From an uncultured beta proteobacterium (GTDB lineage Bacteria > Pseudomonadota > Gammaproteobacteria > Burkholderiales > Burkholderiaceae_C): a stretch of DNA of 64,000 nucleotides. Made by a program: the position numbers and the translations under genes. Position 1 is the stretch's first letter. The number at the start of each line of letters is the position of its first letter. The stretch lies in the NCBI GenBank assembly GCA_903876735.1, contig CAIRAW010000051.1, positions 22,737 to 86,736 on the forward strand, in the 5' to 3' direction. Below are positions 26,978 through 36,007 of this stretch, in pieces. Below the pieces are notes generated by a model. That model ran no database searches and was not told where the DNA came from. It was given only the letters and a program-made list of their open reading frames with translations.

Positions 26978-28528
26978 TCAAGGCAGCAGCGCCGGCGTCA
27001 AGTCGCCCATCTTGGCGCGCACACCGGGCAATTGCGGCAGGTCGAAACGTTTGCTGATGAACTTGAGGATGGACGTGGTGTCATAAGGCGTCGAGTCGAC
27101 AAAACCGCGCTTCACATACGGACCAATCAGCAGCGCCGGGATGCGCGAACCGGGCCCCCATCGATCCCCCCAACCCGCGCCCTGCGGTGGCGGCACATGG
27201 TCCCAATACCCACCATTCTCGTCATAGGTCACGATCACCAGCATTTTCTGCCATTGCGGACCGGCGCGCAGCTTGTCCAGCAGACCCGCCATGTGCGCAT
27301 CGCCCGACACGATGTCGGTATACGAAGGGTGCTGGCTGTCACGCCCGGCCGGTTTGTAGAACGACACAGCGGGCAACTTGCCAGCGACGATATCAGCCAC
27401 GAAGTCTTCGCCATCTTTCAGGTGCAAGGCGCGCTCTGGCGTGCCCGGTGCGTAGCGAGCAAAGTAATTGAAAGGCTGGTGGTGCGGCTGGAAATTCGGC
27501 GAGTTATCGGCACGTTCGTAGATGATTTTCCGTTTGGCATCGGGTGCCTGCATACCATCGGACAGCGCCGCGCTCCAACCGCCGGCGTACCAGGCCCAGG
27601 AGACGCCCTTGGCTGAGAGCGTGTCGCCAATGGTTGTTGCGGTTTGCGGCGGGGTCGGCTCACCCGCATCGAAAAAAGCGGTGCGAAAACCCTTGGGGTT
27701 GGCGTGTGTGGCTGGGCCGTCAGCGGCCGGTGGAATGCCGCTGGGTTGATATGGTGGCTGCGTCGTGTTGACCGACCAGCCATCGGGCGTGACGCTTCGA
27801 CCCAGGCTGTTGCTCACGACCTGCACGGCAGCGACGCTGGCCGATGGCGAGTCGGGTCGCTTCGCCAGTTTGCCACCGGCATCGAGTTGCACACGCATGC
27901 TCGCAGGCGCCTCGGCGTGACGCGGTGTACAGGCGCAGATCAACCACTGGTGGTTCAGGTAGGAGCCGCCAAACGCCCCCTGGAAAAAGTTGTCGGCCAG
28001 CGTGTACTCGCGAGCCCACTGCCAGAGCTTGGAGTAACTGCCGTCGTAGTGCCCCATGGTCCAGCCACCGACCGCAGACATCGCCGCAAACCGGTTGTTG
28101 GCGCCACCGTTGATCTGTTCCTGATGAACGAAGAAGTCATGCGTCGGGCTTGGCACGATGCCCGTCGCAGCGCGGTTGACTGGCGCCGCATCGATCCGGA
28201 ATGGCGTGTTGGGCAGGCGCGGGTAAGCGCCGTCCGGTCTGCCATCGCGCCCAAACACCAGCAATTCGGCCAGCGGCTTGCCGTCATGGTCGAGTTGCGT
28301 GCGCTGCTGCGCCGTCGCGCTGGCGATGCCATTGGCACCGGGAAACAGGCCGTACAGATTGTCGAAGCTGTGGTTCTCGGCGTAGACCACCACCACATGC
28401 GCTATGCCTTGCAGCGCCACCGGCGCGTCGGTCCCGGCGCGGGTCGCGGTGGCGGTCGAAACCAAGGCCGCGAACAGCGCCAGACAAACGCCCAAGCGCT
28501 GCCAAGTCACTGACACCAGACGGTTCAT
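26978..28528 (-). CDS. Exported phosphoesterase / acid phosphatase (AcpA, phospholipase C family)
   Basis: A 516-residue exported enzyme of the phosphoesterase family (PF04185) that holds bacterial phospholipase C and Burkholderia-type AcpA acid phosphatases. The signal peptide ends near STATATRAG. The metal-site motif is VVVYAENHSFDNLYGLFP at the mature N-terminus; GGSYLNHQWLICACTP and ITYDE/TYDENGGYWDHVPPP supply the remaining ligands. It ends the tight SDR-TRAP-monooxygenase operon, starting one base after the monooxygenase stop. Substrate (phosphomonoester or phospholipid) cannot be decided here. Confidence 0.88.
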   Translation of the reverse strand: MNRLVSVTWQRLGVCLALFAALVSTATATRAGTDAPVALQGIAHVVVVYAENHSFDNLYGLFPGANGIASATAQQRTQLDHDGKPLAELLVFGRDGRPDGAYPRLPNTPFRIDAAPVNRAATGIVPSPTHDFFVHQEQINGGANNRFAAMSAVGGWTMGHYDGSYSKLWQWAREYTLADNFFQGAFGGSYLNHQWLICACTPRHAEAPASMRVQLDAGGKLAKRPDSPSASVAAVQVVSNSLGRSVTPDGWSVNTTQPPYQPSGIPPAADGPATHANPKGFRTAFFDAGEPTPPQTATTIGDTLSAKGVSWAWYAGGWSAALSDGMQAPDAKRKIIYERADNSPNFQPHHQPFNYFARYAPGTPERALHLKDGEDFVADIVAGKLPAVSFYKPAGRDSQHPSYTDIVSGDAHMAGLLDKLRAGPQWQKMLVIVTYDENGGYWDHVPPPQGAGWGDRWGPGSRIPALLIGPYVKRGFVDSTPYDTTSILKFISKRFDLPQLPGVRAKMGDLTPALLP

Positions 28529-28529
28529 G

Positions 28530-29708
28530 TCACGCGGGACCGTTGTAAAGCCAGGGCAGGTCCAGCAAGCGCTCGCCCAACATCTTCATGGCAGTATCGC
28601 GGCCCCAGCGCACCAGGCCGGTGGCGTGGAAGATCTCGCCGTTACGCAGCGCCCCGGCTTGCACCCGCGCATTGCGTTGCCAACGCACGCTGGCATAGTT
28701 CTGCAGCGCAGTCGGCACATCCGACCCGGCACCGGCCAGCGCCTGGGCCAGGGCCTGCGCATCCTCGATCGCCATGCCGGCGCCCTGCGCCAGAAAAGGC
28801 ACCATCGGGTGCGCCGCATCGCCCAGCAGCGCCACCCTGCCCTGCGCCTGTTCCAGCGGACCGCGCATGGGCGGGCGAATGCTCAAGCCCCATAAACGCC
28901 AGTGCCCAATCAGTTGCACCAGATCCTGCAAGGGGACACAGGACTGTTTCAGGCTGTGACGTACGGCCCCGGCGTTGGCGCGATGGTCCCAGGAAGCGAT
29001 GTCGCGCTGCACCTGACCATGCACGATCACCACCACATTGAGCCATTCACCACCGCGCACCGGGTACTGCACGACGTGCAGTTGCGGCCCCAACCAGACT
29101 GTGACCTGATTCGATCGCAGATGTTGCGGCAGCATGCGTTGCACCACCATGGCCCGGTAGGCGAGCTTGCCCGTCGCGACCGGGGCGCCATCGTTGAGCA
29201 GCCGTTGGCGCACCCGGCTCCATAAGCCATCCGCACCCAGCAGGAGATCGGCCTGCAGTTCATGGCCAGCCGTGGTGTGAACCCGAACGCCCGCGTCGTT
29301 TTGCTCGAAACGGTCGAACTCGCTGTTCAGGTGCAGTTGCACCCCTGCTTCGCGCTGCACGGCCGTCAGCAGCAGCGTCTGCAGATCAGCCCGGTGCACC
29401 GTGGCATAGCGGGCGCCGTAAGTCTGCACCATGCGGCCACCGAGCCGCAGCATGCCAAGTTCTGCGCCCGTGCTCGCGCTGCGCACCTGCAGGCGCTCCG
29501 GAAAGGCCGCAACCGCGCTCAAGGCATCGCGCAAGCCCCAGGCGTCGAGCAGTTTGACCACATTGGGCCCGAGCTGAACGCCAGCCCCGACCTCGGTGAA
29601 TTCGCTGGCGCGCTCCAGCAATTCGACTGCAACACCAGCGCGCGCGCAGGCCAGCGCGGCCGCCAGACCGCCAATACCGCCCCCGATCACCAACATTCGT
29701 TTGTCCAT
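28530..29708 (-). CDS. FAD-dependent aromatic-ring monooxygenase (group A)
   Basis: A 392-residue single-component flavin monooxygenase. The FAD fold is MLVIGGGIGGLAAALACA at residues 5-22, the middle motif ATVHRADLQTLLL and DLLLGADGLWSRVR, and the GD motif LLGDAAHPMVPFLAQGAG with the AIEDAQALAQAL helix. The closest types are salicylate 1-hydroxylase and 3-hydroxybenzoate 6-hydroxylase. It sits 6 bp behind the TRAP large permease and 1 bp ahead of the phosphoesterase gene, so an aromatic acid taken up by the transporter may be its substrate. No ring-cleavage enzyme is nearby, so the specific substrate is open. Confidence 0.88.
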   Translation of the reverse strand: MDKRMLVIGGGIGGLAAALACARAGVAVELLERASEFTEVGAGVQLGPNVVKLLDAWGLRDALSAVAAFPERLQVRSASTGAELGMLRLGGRMVQTYGARYATVHRADLQTLLLTAVQREAGVQLHLNSEFDRFEQNDAGVRVHTTAGHELQADLLLGADGLWSRVRQRLLNDGAPVATGKLAYRAMVVQRMLPQHLRSNQVTVWLGPQLHVVQYPVRGGEWLNVVVIVHGQVQRDIASWDHRANAGAVRHSLKQSCVPLQDLVQLIGHWRLWGLSIRPPMRGPLEQAQGRVALLGDAAHPMVPFLAQGAGMAIEDAQALAQALAGAGSDVPTALQNYASVRWQRNARVQAGALRNGEIFHATGLVRWGRDTAMKMLGERLLDLPWLYNGPA

Positions 29709-29714
29709 GGCGGC

Positions 29715-31202
29715 CTATTCTGCCAGCTTGGTGGCACTTGCGGCCGGTTCAGCCGGATCAGCCTGTTGTGCCATGTCGCGCATCTGCTGTTCGATGTCCT
29801 GCTCCGACTCCGGTGCTGTGCCCGATACCACCGGCGCTGCAGCGTCAAGCCGGTGCACGGTCCATGGTGCCGCAAAGACCAGGGCTGTGACGGCACATTG
29901 CACGACGACGAACGGCAGCAGCGCGCGCAACAGCGCGGCCATCGCCACCGCGCCCAGGCCGGCACGCGCACGCGCAATCAGCACGGCGTAACCCATGGGC
30001 GGAATGAGGAAGCTCAGCTGCAGTACCAGCAGCAGCAGGACGGCGGTCTGCTGGGCGTCTCCCAGCATTGCAATCAGCGGCGGCGCCACGATCGGGATCA
30101 CGACAAAAATCATCTCGAAGGCGTCCAGCACCCAGGCACACAAGGCCACTGCCAGCAGCACCAGCGCCGCCGTGGTGCGCGGCGACCAGGCGGAATTCAA
30201 GAGCAGTTCGGCAATCCAGCGATCCGAGCCCAGCAAGCGGAAGATAAGGCTGAAGGTGGTGGCGCCCACCAGCAGCGCAAACAGGGCACCGCTCAAGGCC
30301 AGTGTGTCGCTCAACACCAATCGCCACTGCGCCCATTGCAGGGAACGCGAGACCAGCGCGCCGCTCACCAGCAGCACGCAACCAGTGGCCGCAGCCTCCA
30401 CTGCGTACAGCTTGCCGGCAAACACCGAACCCAATAACGCGACGATGGTCGACACCACCAGCAGGGACAACAAGGACTGCCGCGCGCTCGCCGGGGCCAT
30501 CACGGGCGCCCCCTGCTCGTCACGCGCTGCGCGGGCGCGCCACCAAGCCACCGCGGCCCACAGCAGCAGCACGACCAGTGCCGGCAGCAAGGCTGCATTG
30601 AAAACATCCTGCGTGTTGACGATGCGCTGGCTGCCCAGCACAAAGCCCGGCAGGTTGCTGGCTTCGGTGTGGGCCCGCAGCATGGCGTCGCCCAGCAGGA
30701 TAAGCACCAGCGATGGCGGCACCACAACCCCGATGGTGGCTGCCACGCTGATCAGCGCCGTGGCCTGCGCGGCCTGGAGCCGGCCCAGGCGCGGCGCTAC
30801 CAGACGCGCCAGCAGCGCAGAGCTGGAAGCCACCGATCCGTTCATCGGTGCAATCAGGGCGCCAACGCCGAGCGCGGCCAGACTGGCGGCAGCGCCGCTG
30901 CGATGCAGCAAGCGCTCGCAGCTCGAAAACAGGCGATCCGCCACCGTCAGGTGCTGTAGCAGGACACCGACGAAAACATAAAGCGGCAGCGCCTGCAGCA
31001 GGTCATGCTCAAGCAGGCCCACCATGCGCATCGGTAGTGCCGCCAGAATCGACAGGTCAAGGCTGCCGGCAGCCAGCCCGAGGGCGGCAAACGCGCTGGC
31101 AACACCGATCAGCAAGGCCCAGACCGGTAGCCCGGTTACAGCAATCAAGACCCCGAGCACCAGCAGCATCCACAGGCCGGCCGTGGCACCCAGCATGGCC
31201 AT
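29715..31202 (-). CDS. TRAP transporter large permease (DctM-like)
   Basis: A 495-residue inner-membrane protein with a dozen or more helices, longer than the usual DctM (about 430). The DctM/ion-transporter core is visible (LPLYVFVGVLLQHLTVADRL, ALIAPMNGSVASSSALLARL, TIGVVVPPSLVLILLGD). The ATG at 31202 overlaps the stop of the small permease gene by one base. An extended C-terminus is Ala/Glu-rich. TRAP permeases import carboxylates using a Na+ gradient with a DctP receptor, but none is encoded in this operon. Confidence 0.85.
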   Translation of the reverse strand: MAMLGATAGLWMLLVLGVLIAVTGLPVWALLIGVASAFAALGLAAGSLDLSILAALPMRMVGLLEHDLLQALPLYVFVGVLLQHLTVADRLFSSCERLLHRSGAAASLAALGVGALIAPMNGSVASSSALLARLVAPRLGRLQAAQATALISVAATIGVVVPPSLVLILLGDAMLRAHTEASNLPGFVLGSQRIVNTQDVFNAALLPALVVLLLWAAVAWWRARAARDEQGAPVMAPASARQSLLSLLVVSTIVALLGSVFAGKLYAVEAAATGCVLLVSGALVSRSLQWAQWRLVLSDTLALSGALFALLVGATTFSLIFRLLGSDRWIAELLLNSAWSPRTTAALVLLAVALCAWVLDAFEMIFVVIPIVAPPLIAMLGDAQQTAVLLLLVLQLSFLIPPMGYAVLIARARAGLGAVAMAALLRALLPFVVVQCAVTALVFAAPWTVHRLDAAAPVVSGTAPESEQDIEQQMRDMAQQADPAEPAASATKLAE

Positions 31203-31666
31203 CAGGACTCCCGCCGCGCCGCGCGCCAGGCCTGCACCGCGTCGATCAGGACCAGCAGCAACAACACGCCCAGCGCCACTTTGATCAGGAAATAGCCGGG
31301 CGTCAGCGTCTCGCCGAAGCGGTCCAGCCGAATCACCGAGGCTGCAATCAGCGGCGCGGCGGACCACAGCATGAAGAGCAACCAAGGCCCCAGGCACAGC
31401 AGCAGCAGGCTGGCGCGCCAGACCTTTGCACGCGGCGTGTCAGCGCGCCGGCTGCTCGGTGCTGCCAGATGGGTATTGGCACGCGACGCCGCCGTGATGC
31501 CGACCGCAACGTAGAAGGCAAACAGAATCTGCGCCGCGTCATTGGCCCGCAGTGACCCGGCCTGCACCCATTCGCGCAGTGGCCACTGGCCGAACAGCAG
31601 CAGCGCCAGCGGCAGCACCAGCATACTTGCCAGCAGAAAAAGGCATTGCAATGGCCGCAGGTTCAT
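31202..31666 (-). CDS. TRAP transporter small permease (DctQ-like)
   Basis: A 154-residue membrane protein with four hydrophobic segments (LFLLASMLVLPLALLLFGQW, AAQILFAFYVAVGITAA, LLLLCLGPWLLFMLWSA, FLIKVALGVLLLLVLIDAV), the size and layout of DctQ. Sequence conservation in this family is low, so the call rests mainly on topology and its 1-bp overlap with the DctM gene. It overlaps the SDR gene upstream by four bases (ATGA). The ATG at 31666 begins directly before the first helix. Confidence 0.8.
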   Translation of the reverse strand: MNLRPLQCLFLLASMLVLPLALLLFGQWPLREWVQAGSLRANDAAQILFAFYVAVGITAASRANTHLAAPSSRRADTPRAKVWRASLLLLCLGPWLLFMLWSAAPLIAASVIRLDRFGETLTPGYFLIKVALGVLLLLVLIDAVQAWRAARRES

Positions 31667-32418
31667 CGAAACCTCGCGATCACGGCGGTCGGCAGGATGG
31701 CGATCAGCCGGGACACCAGCGCCCAGGGCCAGCGTGGCACGCTGGCGCATTCAACCCGTTTCTCGATCAGATCGACCAGCAGCTTGCCGCCCTGCTCCAC
31801 CGGGATCACGAAGGGGCGACTCTTGGCGCCGCGATTGATCGGCGTGTCGATGAAGCCTGGCGAGAGCGTGGTCACCAGAATCTTGCTGCCGTGGCTCTCG
31901 GCGCGCAGCGCCTGCAGGTAGGCCGTGACGGCCGATTTGGACGCGCCATAGGCACCGCCTGCGGGCAAGCCGCGAAATGCCGCCACCGAACTGATGCCAA
32001 CCAGATGCCCGTGGCCCTGGGCCTCGAAGCAATGCACGGCGGCATCGACCGTGGCCATGAAGCCAATGACATTGGTGTTGATGGTGTCGCGCACCTTGGC
32101 AAAGGCGAGCTTGCCGATACGCGCATGGTGACCGATGCCGGCATTGGCGACGACAATGTCAAGCACACCGAAAAAAGCCTGCGCCTCGGACAAGACCCGC
32201 GTCACAGCGGCCTCGTCCGTCACATCCAGCGCGGCGATCAACAGCGCCGACTCTGGCAGACCAAGTTCCCCTTGCAAATCCTGGAGCAAATCCAGGCGCC
32301 GAGCGGTCAGCGCCAGACGGTAGCCGCGGCGGGCAAATTCGATCGCCATCTGGCGCCCGAGACCGGACGAAGCGCCCGTGATGAAGACGCTCTTTCCCGC
32401 TTCGCCTGGAAGACTCAT
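31663..32418 (-). CDS. SDR-family NAD(P)-dependent oxidoreductase
   Basis: A 251-residue classical short-chain dehydrogenase. Cofactor motif FITGASSGLGRQMA, NNAG-like VANAGIGHH, catalytic Ser in GISSVAAFRG and the Tyr-Lys pair YGASKSAV are intact. An Arg pair after the second beta-strand (TARRLDLL) suggests NADP preference. It is the first gene of the five-gene TRAP operon, overlapping the small permease by four bases. The C-terminus ends in a hydrophobic stretch (WPWALVSRLIAILPTAVI) that may bind membranes. Confidence 0.88.
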   Translation of the reverse strand: MSLPGEAGKSVFITGASSGLGRQMAIEFARRGYRLALTARRLDLLQDLQGELGLPESALLIAALDVTDEAAVTRVLSEAQAFFGVLDIVVANAGIGHHARIGKLAFAKVRDTINTNVIGFMATVDAAVHCFEAQGHGHLVGISSVAAFRGLPAGGAYGASKSAVTAYLQALRAESHGSKILVTTLSPGFIDTPINRGAKSRPFVIPVEQGGKLLVDLIEKRVECASVPRWPWALVSRLIAILPTAVIARFR

Positions 32419-32456
32419 GCTGTGGGCCCGGTGATTGGATACCGGGCCATTGTGCC

Positions 32457-34877
32457 TCAGCGCGCCTGCCCGCGCCCCCGCCTGGTCTGCTGTGCCAACT
32501 GGCAGGCGCGGCGATAAGCCTGCAGCGTTTTCTGGGCACGCCCGAGCACCGACTCGTCGGCAGGTTCGACAGCTGCGCCAAGCATGCCGCAGGCAACGCC
32601 GGTCAGCAGCGCGATGCCCTCGCTGACATGGGACGCGGTATGGATGTGGAAGCGCCCTTCGCGCACGGCGTCGACCAGGTTGTGGTCAAGCATCAGGTGG
32701 CGCCGGTTGCGCTCGGGAATCAGGACCCCCTGGGTGCCGTCCAGGCCAGCGCTCTGGCAGATGCGGAAGAAGCCCTCGATCTTCTCGTTGATGCCGCCTA
32801 CCGGAAGCACCTCGCCGTGCTGGTTGACGGCGCCGGTCACCGCGATGCCTTGGCGCAGCGGCAGACCCGATAGCGAGGACAGCAGCACATAGAGTTCGGC
32901 ACAGGACGCGGAATCGCCCTCGACGCCGAGGTATTCCTGCTCAAACACGATGGCCGCATTGAGCGCCAAGGGCGCGATGTGGGCGAACAGCGCCGACAGG
33001 TAGCTGTGCAGGATCAGCACGCCCTTGTCGTGGATCGGACCTGATAGCTCGACCTCGCGCTCGATGTTGAGCAGCCCATCATTGCCGGCATAGGTCCGCG
33101 CCGTCACCCGCACCGGAAAACCGAATCGGTAGTCACCCAAGTCGATCTGCGTCAGGCCGTTGAGCTGCCCAACCCGGTCGCCGTGCAGACTGATCAGGTG
33201 GTCGCCTTGCGTGATCGACTCCTGCAAGCGCTGGTCCGGGTAGTCGTGGCGCAGCTTGCGCGCCGCGAGCGCCGTCTCGATGTCAGCCGAAGCGACCAGG
33301 GTGCCAGCGCGGGACCGGCAGACGGCAGCGCTTTCCATCACGAGCGCTTCGGTGCGCGCGAAGATGGCGCTCTGGCGCGACTGGTCGTCAACCTCGCGGT
33401 GGGATGCTTCCAGCAAACGCGCAACCGCTGCCGCCGACAAATGTGGCAAGCCAAGTTTCTGGCAAGTGTGGGCAACCAGAATCGCCGACGCCTGGTAAGT
33501 TGAAGGGGTCGACGGAAAGCTCTCGGCAAAGTCGACCTTGCAGCGAAAGTGGCGCGCAAACTCGGGATCCGCCTCCTGCAACTCGTAGTATTCCGCGGTG
33601 GAGCCAATCAGCACAATCTTGACGTCCAGCGCCACGGCTTCTGGCGCCAGTGAAACCGAGGCCATCGGCGTCATCAAGGGCCCCGGCTCCTCGATCTGCA
33701 GGCTGCTGCTGCGCAAAAAGCGGTGCAGCTTGTCCCAAACCAGCTGGTCGCTCAGCAGGTCGCGCAGATGCAGCATCAGGAACCCCCCATGCGCCTTGAG
33801 CAGACTGCCGGCGCGTATGCGCGAGAAATCGGTCAGCAGCGCATCGTCTTCGGGTTGGTACTCGATGCTGCCGAACAGCACGCGAAAGCTCGGGTTGTCC
33901 TCGATGATCACCGGCGCACCGCTCAGCCCCTCGTTGTCAACCACCAGATTGACGCGGTAGCGCGAGAGCACCTCGGCCAGTTCTTCCTGGCGCAGCTCCT
34001 CATCGATCTCGGAGACACGGAACAGTTCGAGCTTGTCGAGCACATCCTGCAGCACCTGTTCCAGGTAGCTCGAGAGCTTGACCGCATCCTTGATCTGCTT
34101 GCTCAGCGCGACGCGGATCTCCTGCAGTTCATGCGTCAGCAGCGGTTTCACGACCTGGCGCCGCAGCGCCGCCAGGCCTTCGCTCTTGAGCCGCTCCAGC
34201 GGGCGCGTCTGATCCAGGAAACGTGTGATTTGCTCGCGCAACTCCTGCTCGGCCTGGTCAACCTGGGCGCGGCGCTCCTTGGGCAGGGAGCGCGCCTCGC
34301 TTTCGGTCAGCGCCTTGCCCCGGTCCCCGAGCAGCGTGAACACCAGGTGGCCGTTTTCACGGTACAGGGCGAAATGGCGCGCATCGGCAAAGGCGTCGAG
34401 CGCGGCAAAGGCCTTGGCCTCCTCGGCCTTGTAGGTTTTCTCGATGTGCTCGCTCTCGGCCCGAAAGTCAGGGCCGTCCAGACGCTGGGGAATCTCACGC
34501 TCCAGCGTTTTGATCAACTGCGCCATCAGTTGTCGAAAGAGCCGCCCCTGGCCGCTGGGCAGGCGCAGCGCACGGGGTCGCTCCGGCGCGTCGAAGTTGT
34601 GCAGGTAGCACAGATCCGGCGGCACGGCACGCGGCGCCGCCATCTCCTGCATTTCCTTGTTCAAAAGAGAGGAACGCCCGCTGCCGACGTCACCGAGCAC
34701 AAACAGGTTGTAGTCGGGCTGCGCCATCGCCAGGCCAAAATGGGCGGCCGTGTGGGCTCGCTCCTGCCCAATCCAGGGTACGGGATATTGCAGCAGGCTG
34801 CCGGTATCGGCAAAGCCGAGCGCGTCTGGTTCAATCGTGAGGCGGAGTTCGCCGGGCGCCAGGGTGGACAAGGGCAT
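32457..34877 (-). CDS. ATP-dependent Lon-family protease (LonB/YcbZ type, AAA_32)
   Basis: An 806-residue member of COG1067: an N-terminal AAA-type ATPase region, a helical insertion with coiled-coil (residues about 120-300), and a C-terminal Lon (S16) protease domain. The nucleotide loop reads VLGDVGSGRSSLL, with Arg where Walker A normally has Lys, as in some relatives. The catalytic Ser is in VEGDSASCAELYVL and the Lys in GGINEKIEGFFRICQ, the Ser-Lys dyad of Lon. A large segment of sequence separates P-loop and Walker B (RAGSLLKAHGGFLMLHLRDL split over helices). It likely degrades specific or damaged proteins. It lies 38 bp upstream of the SDR-TRAP operon. Confidence 0.9.
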   Translation of the reverse strand: MPLSTLAPGELRLTIEPDALGFADTGSLLQYPVPWIGQERAHTAAHFGLAMAQPDYNLFVLGDVGSGRSSLLNKEMQEMAAPRAVPPDLCYLHNFDAPERPRALRLPSGQGRLFRQLMAQLIKTLEREIPQRLDGPDFRAESEHIEKTYKAEEAKAFAALDAFADARHFALYRENGHLVFTLLGDRGKALTESEARSLPKERRAQVDQAEQELREQITRFLDQTRPLERLKSEGLAALRRQVVKPLLTHELQEIRVALSKQIKDAVKLSSYLEQVLQDVLDKLELFRVSEIDEELRQEELAEVLSRYRVNLVVDNEGLSGAPVIIEDNPSFRVLFGSIEYQPEDDALLTDFSRIRAGSLLKAHGGFLMLHLRDLLSDQLVWDKLHRFLRSSSLQIEEPGPLMTPMASVSLAPEAVALDVKIVLIGSTAEYYELQEADPEFARHFRCKVDFAESFPSTPSTYQASAILVAHTCQKLGLPHLSAAAVARLLEASHREVDDQSRQSAIFARTEALVMESAAVCRSRAGTLVASADIETALAARKLRHDYPDQRLQESITQGDHLISLHGDRVGQLNGLTQIDLGDYRFGFPVRVTARTYAGNDGLLNIEREVELSGPIHDKGVLILHSYLSALFAHIAPLALNAAIVFEQEYLGVEGDSASCAELYVLLSSLSGLPLRQGIAVTGAVNQHGEVLPVGGINEKIEGFFRICQSAGLDGTQGVLIPERNRRHLMLDHNLVDAVREGRFHIHTASHVSEGIALLTGVACGMLGAAVEPADESVLGRAQKTLQAYRRACQLAQQTRRGRGQAR

Positions 34878-34902
34878 TTGAAGTCTCCGTTAGACTGGTT
34901 TC

Positions 34903-35010
34903 ATGCAAGGTTCGCAATTCAGCACCATTCAGTTTGATCCCATTCTGCAACTTTGCCTTGACATCGCGCAGCTTGTTGCTTCCCTCAATGACCCCAGACA
35001 GACCCAATGA
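34903..35010 (+). CDS. Possible 35-residue upstream small ORF coupled to the LLM gene
   Basis: An ATG at 34903 opens 35 codons ([20 protein letters not shown] then [15 protein letters not shown]) ending in TGA that overlaps the ATG of the LLM oxidoreductase (ATGA). No strong ribosome site precedes it. The 4-base overlap suggests a leader cistron or translational coupling, but no family is known and chance is possible. Confidence 0.35.
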   Translation: MQGSQFSTIQFDPILQLCLDIAQLVASLNDPRQTQ

Positions 35011-35996
35011 TCCCTTTTTCAGTTCTTGACCTCTCCCCCATCATCCAGGGCGGCAATGCCGCCCAGTCCTTTCACAACACGCTGGACCTGGCGCAGCACG
35101 CCGAGCGCTGGGGCTATCAGCGCTACTGGCTGGCAGAGCACCATGGCATGCCTGGCATTGCGAGCGCCGCCACCTCGGTGCTGATCGGCCACGTGGCCGG
35201 TGGCACCCAGCGCATCCGCGTCGGCGCTGGCGGCATCATGTTGCCCAACCATTCGCCGCTGCAGATTGCCGAACAGTTCGGTACGCTGGCCTCGCTGTAC
35301 CCGGGACGCATCGACCTCGGACTCGGGCGCGCACCCGGTTCCGACCCGGTCACGGCGCGTGCCCTGCGCCGTAATCTGGCCAACGATGTTGACGAGTTTC
35401 CACGCGACGTGGTGGAGTTGATGGACTATTTTTCTGCCGACTCCAGAAACCCGGTGCACGCCGTGCCAGGTCAGGGGCTCGACGTTCCCATCTGGATTCT
35501 GGGCTCCAGCCTGTTTGGCTCACAGCTTGCCGCCGCGCTCGGACTGCCCTACGCCTTTGCCTCGCACTTCGCGCCGCAGCAGATGATGCAGGCGGTTGCG
35601 CTGTACCGCGCCAACTTCCGCCCCTCAAGCCATCTGGCCAAGCCCTACGTCATGCTGGGCTTCAATGTCTTTGCGGCCGACAACGACGAAGAGGCGGCCT
35701 ATCAGGCGACCTCGATGCAGCAGGCCTTTGTCAACCTGCGCAGCGGGCGCCCCGGCCGCTTGCCGCCACCGCTGCGTGATTACGCCAGCCATGCGGCACC
35801 AGCGGAGCGCGCCCTGCTCGACAGCGTGCTGTCGTGTTCCGCCATCGGCTCGCCGCACACCGTGCGTGCCAGTTTGAACGCCTTCATCGCGCGCACAGGC
35901 GCAGACGAACTGATGATCACCTCGCAGATTTTTGACCATGGCGCGCGCTTGCGCTCCTATGAGATCACGTCGGAGATTTTTTCGACGCCCGGCTGA
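35007..35996 (+). CDS. LLM-class flavin-dependent oxidoreductase (luciferase-like)
   Basis: A 329-residue TIM-barrel protein of the bacterial luciferase family, MsnO8-like subgroup. Family features are SVLDLSPI at the start, [38 protein letters not shown] and [17 protein letters not shown]. It uses FMNH2 (or F420) to oxidise small organics; the substrate is unknown. It stands alone, with the short overlapping upstream ORF. Confidence 0.9.
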   Translation: MIPFSVLDLSPIIQGGNAAQSFHNTLDLAQHAERWGYQRYWLAEHHGMPGIASAATSVLIGHVAGGTQRIRVGAGGIMLPNHSPLQIAEQFGTLASLYPGRIDLGLGRAPGSDPVTARALRRNLANDVDEFPRDVVELMDYFSADSRNPVHAVPGQGLDVPIWILGSSLFGSQLAAALGLPYAFASHFAPQQMMQAVALYRANFRPSSHLAKPYVMLGFNVFAADNDEEAAYQATSMQQAFVNLRSGRPGRLPPPLRDYASHAAPAERALLDSVLSCSAIGSPHTVRASLNAFIARTGADELMITSQIFDHGARLRSYEITSEIFSTPG

Positions 35997-36007
35997 AAGG
36001 CTGTCGA

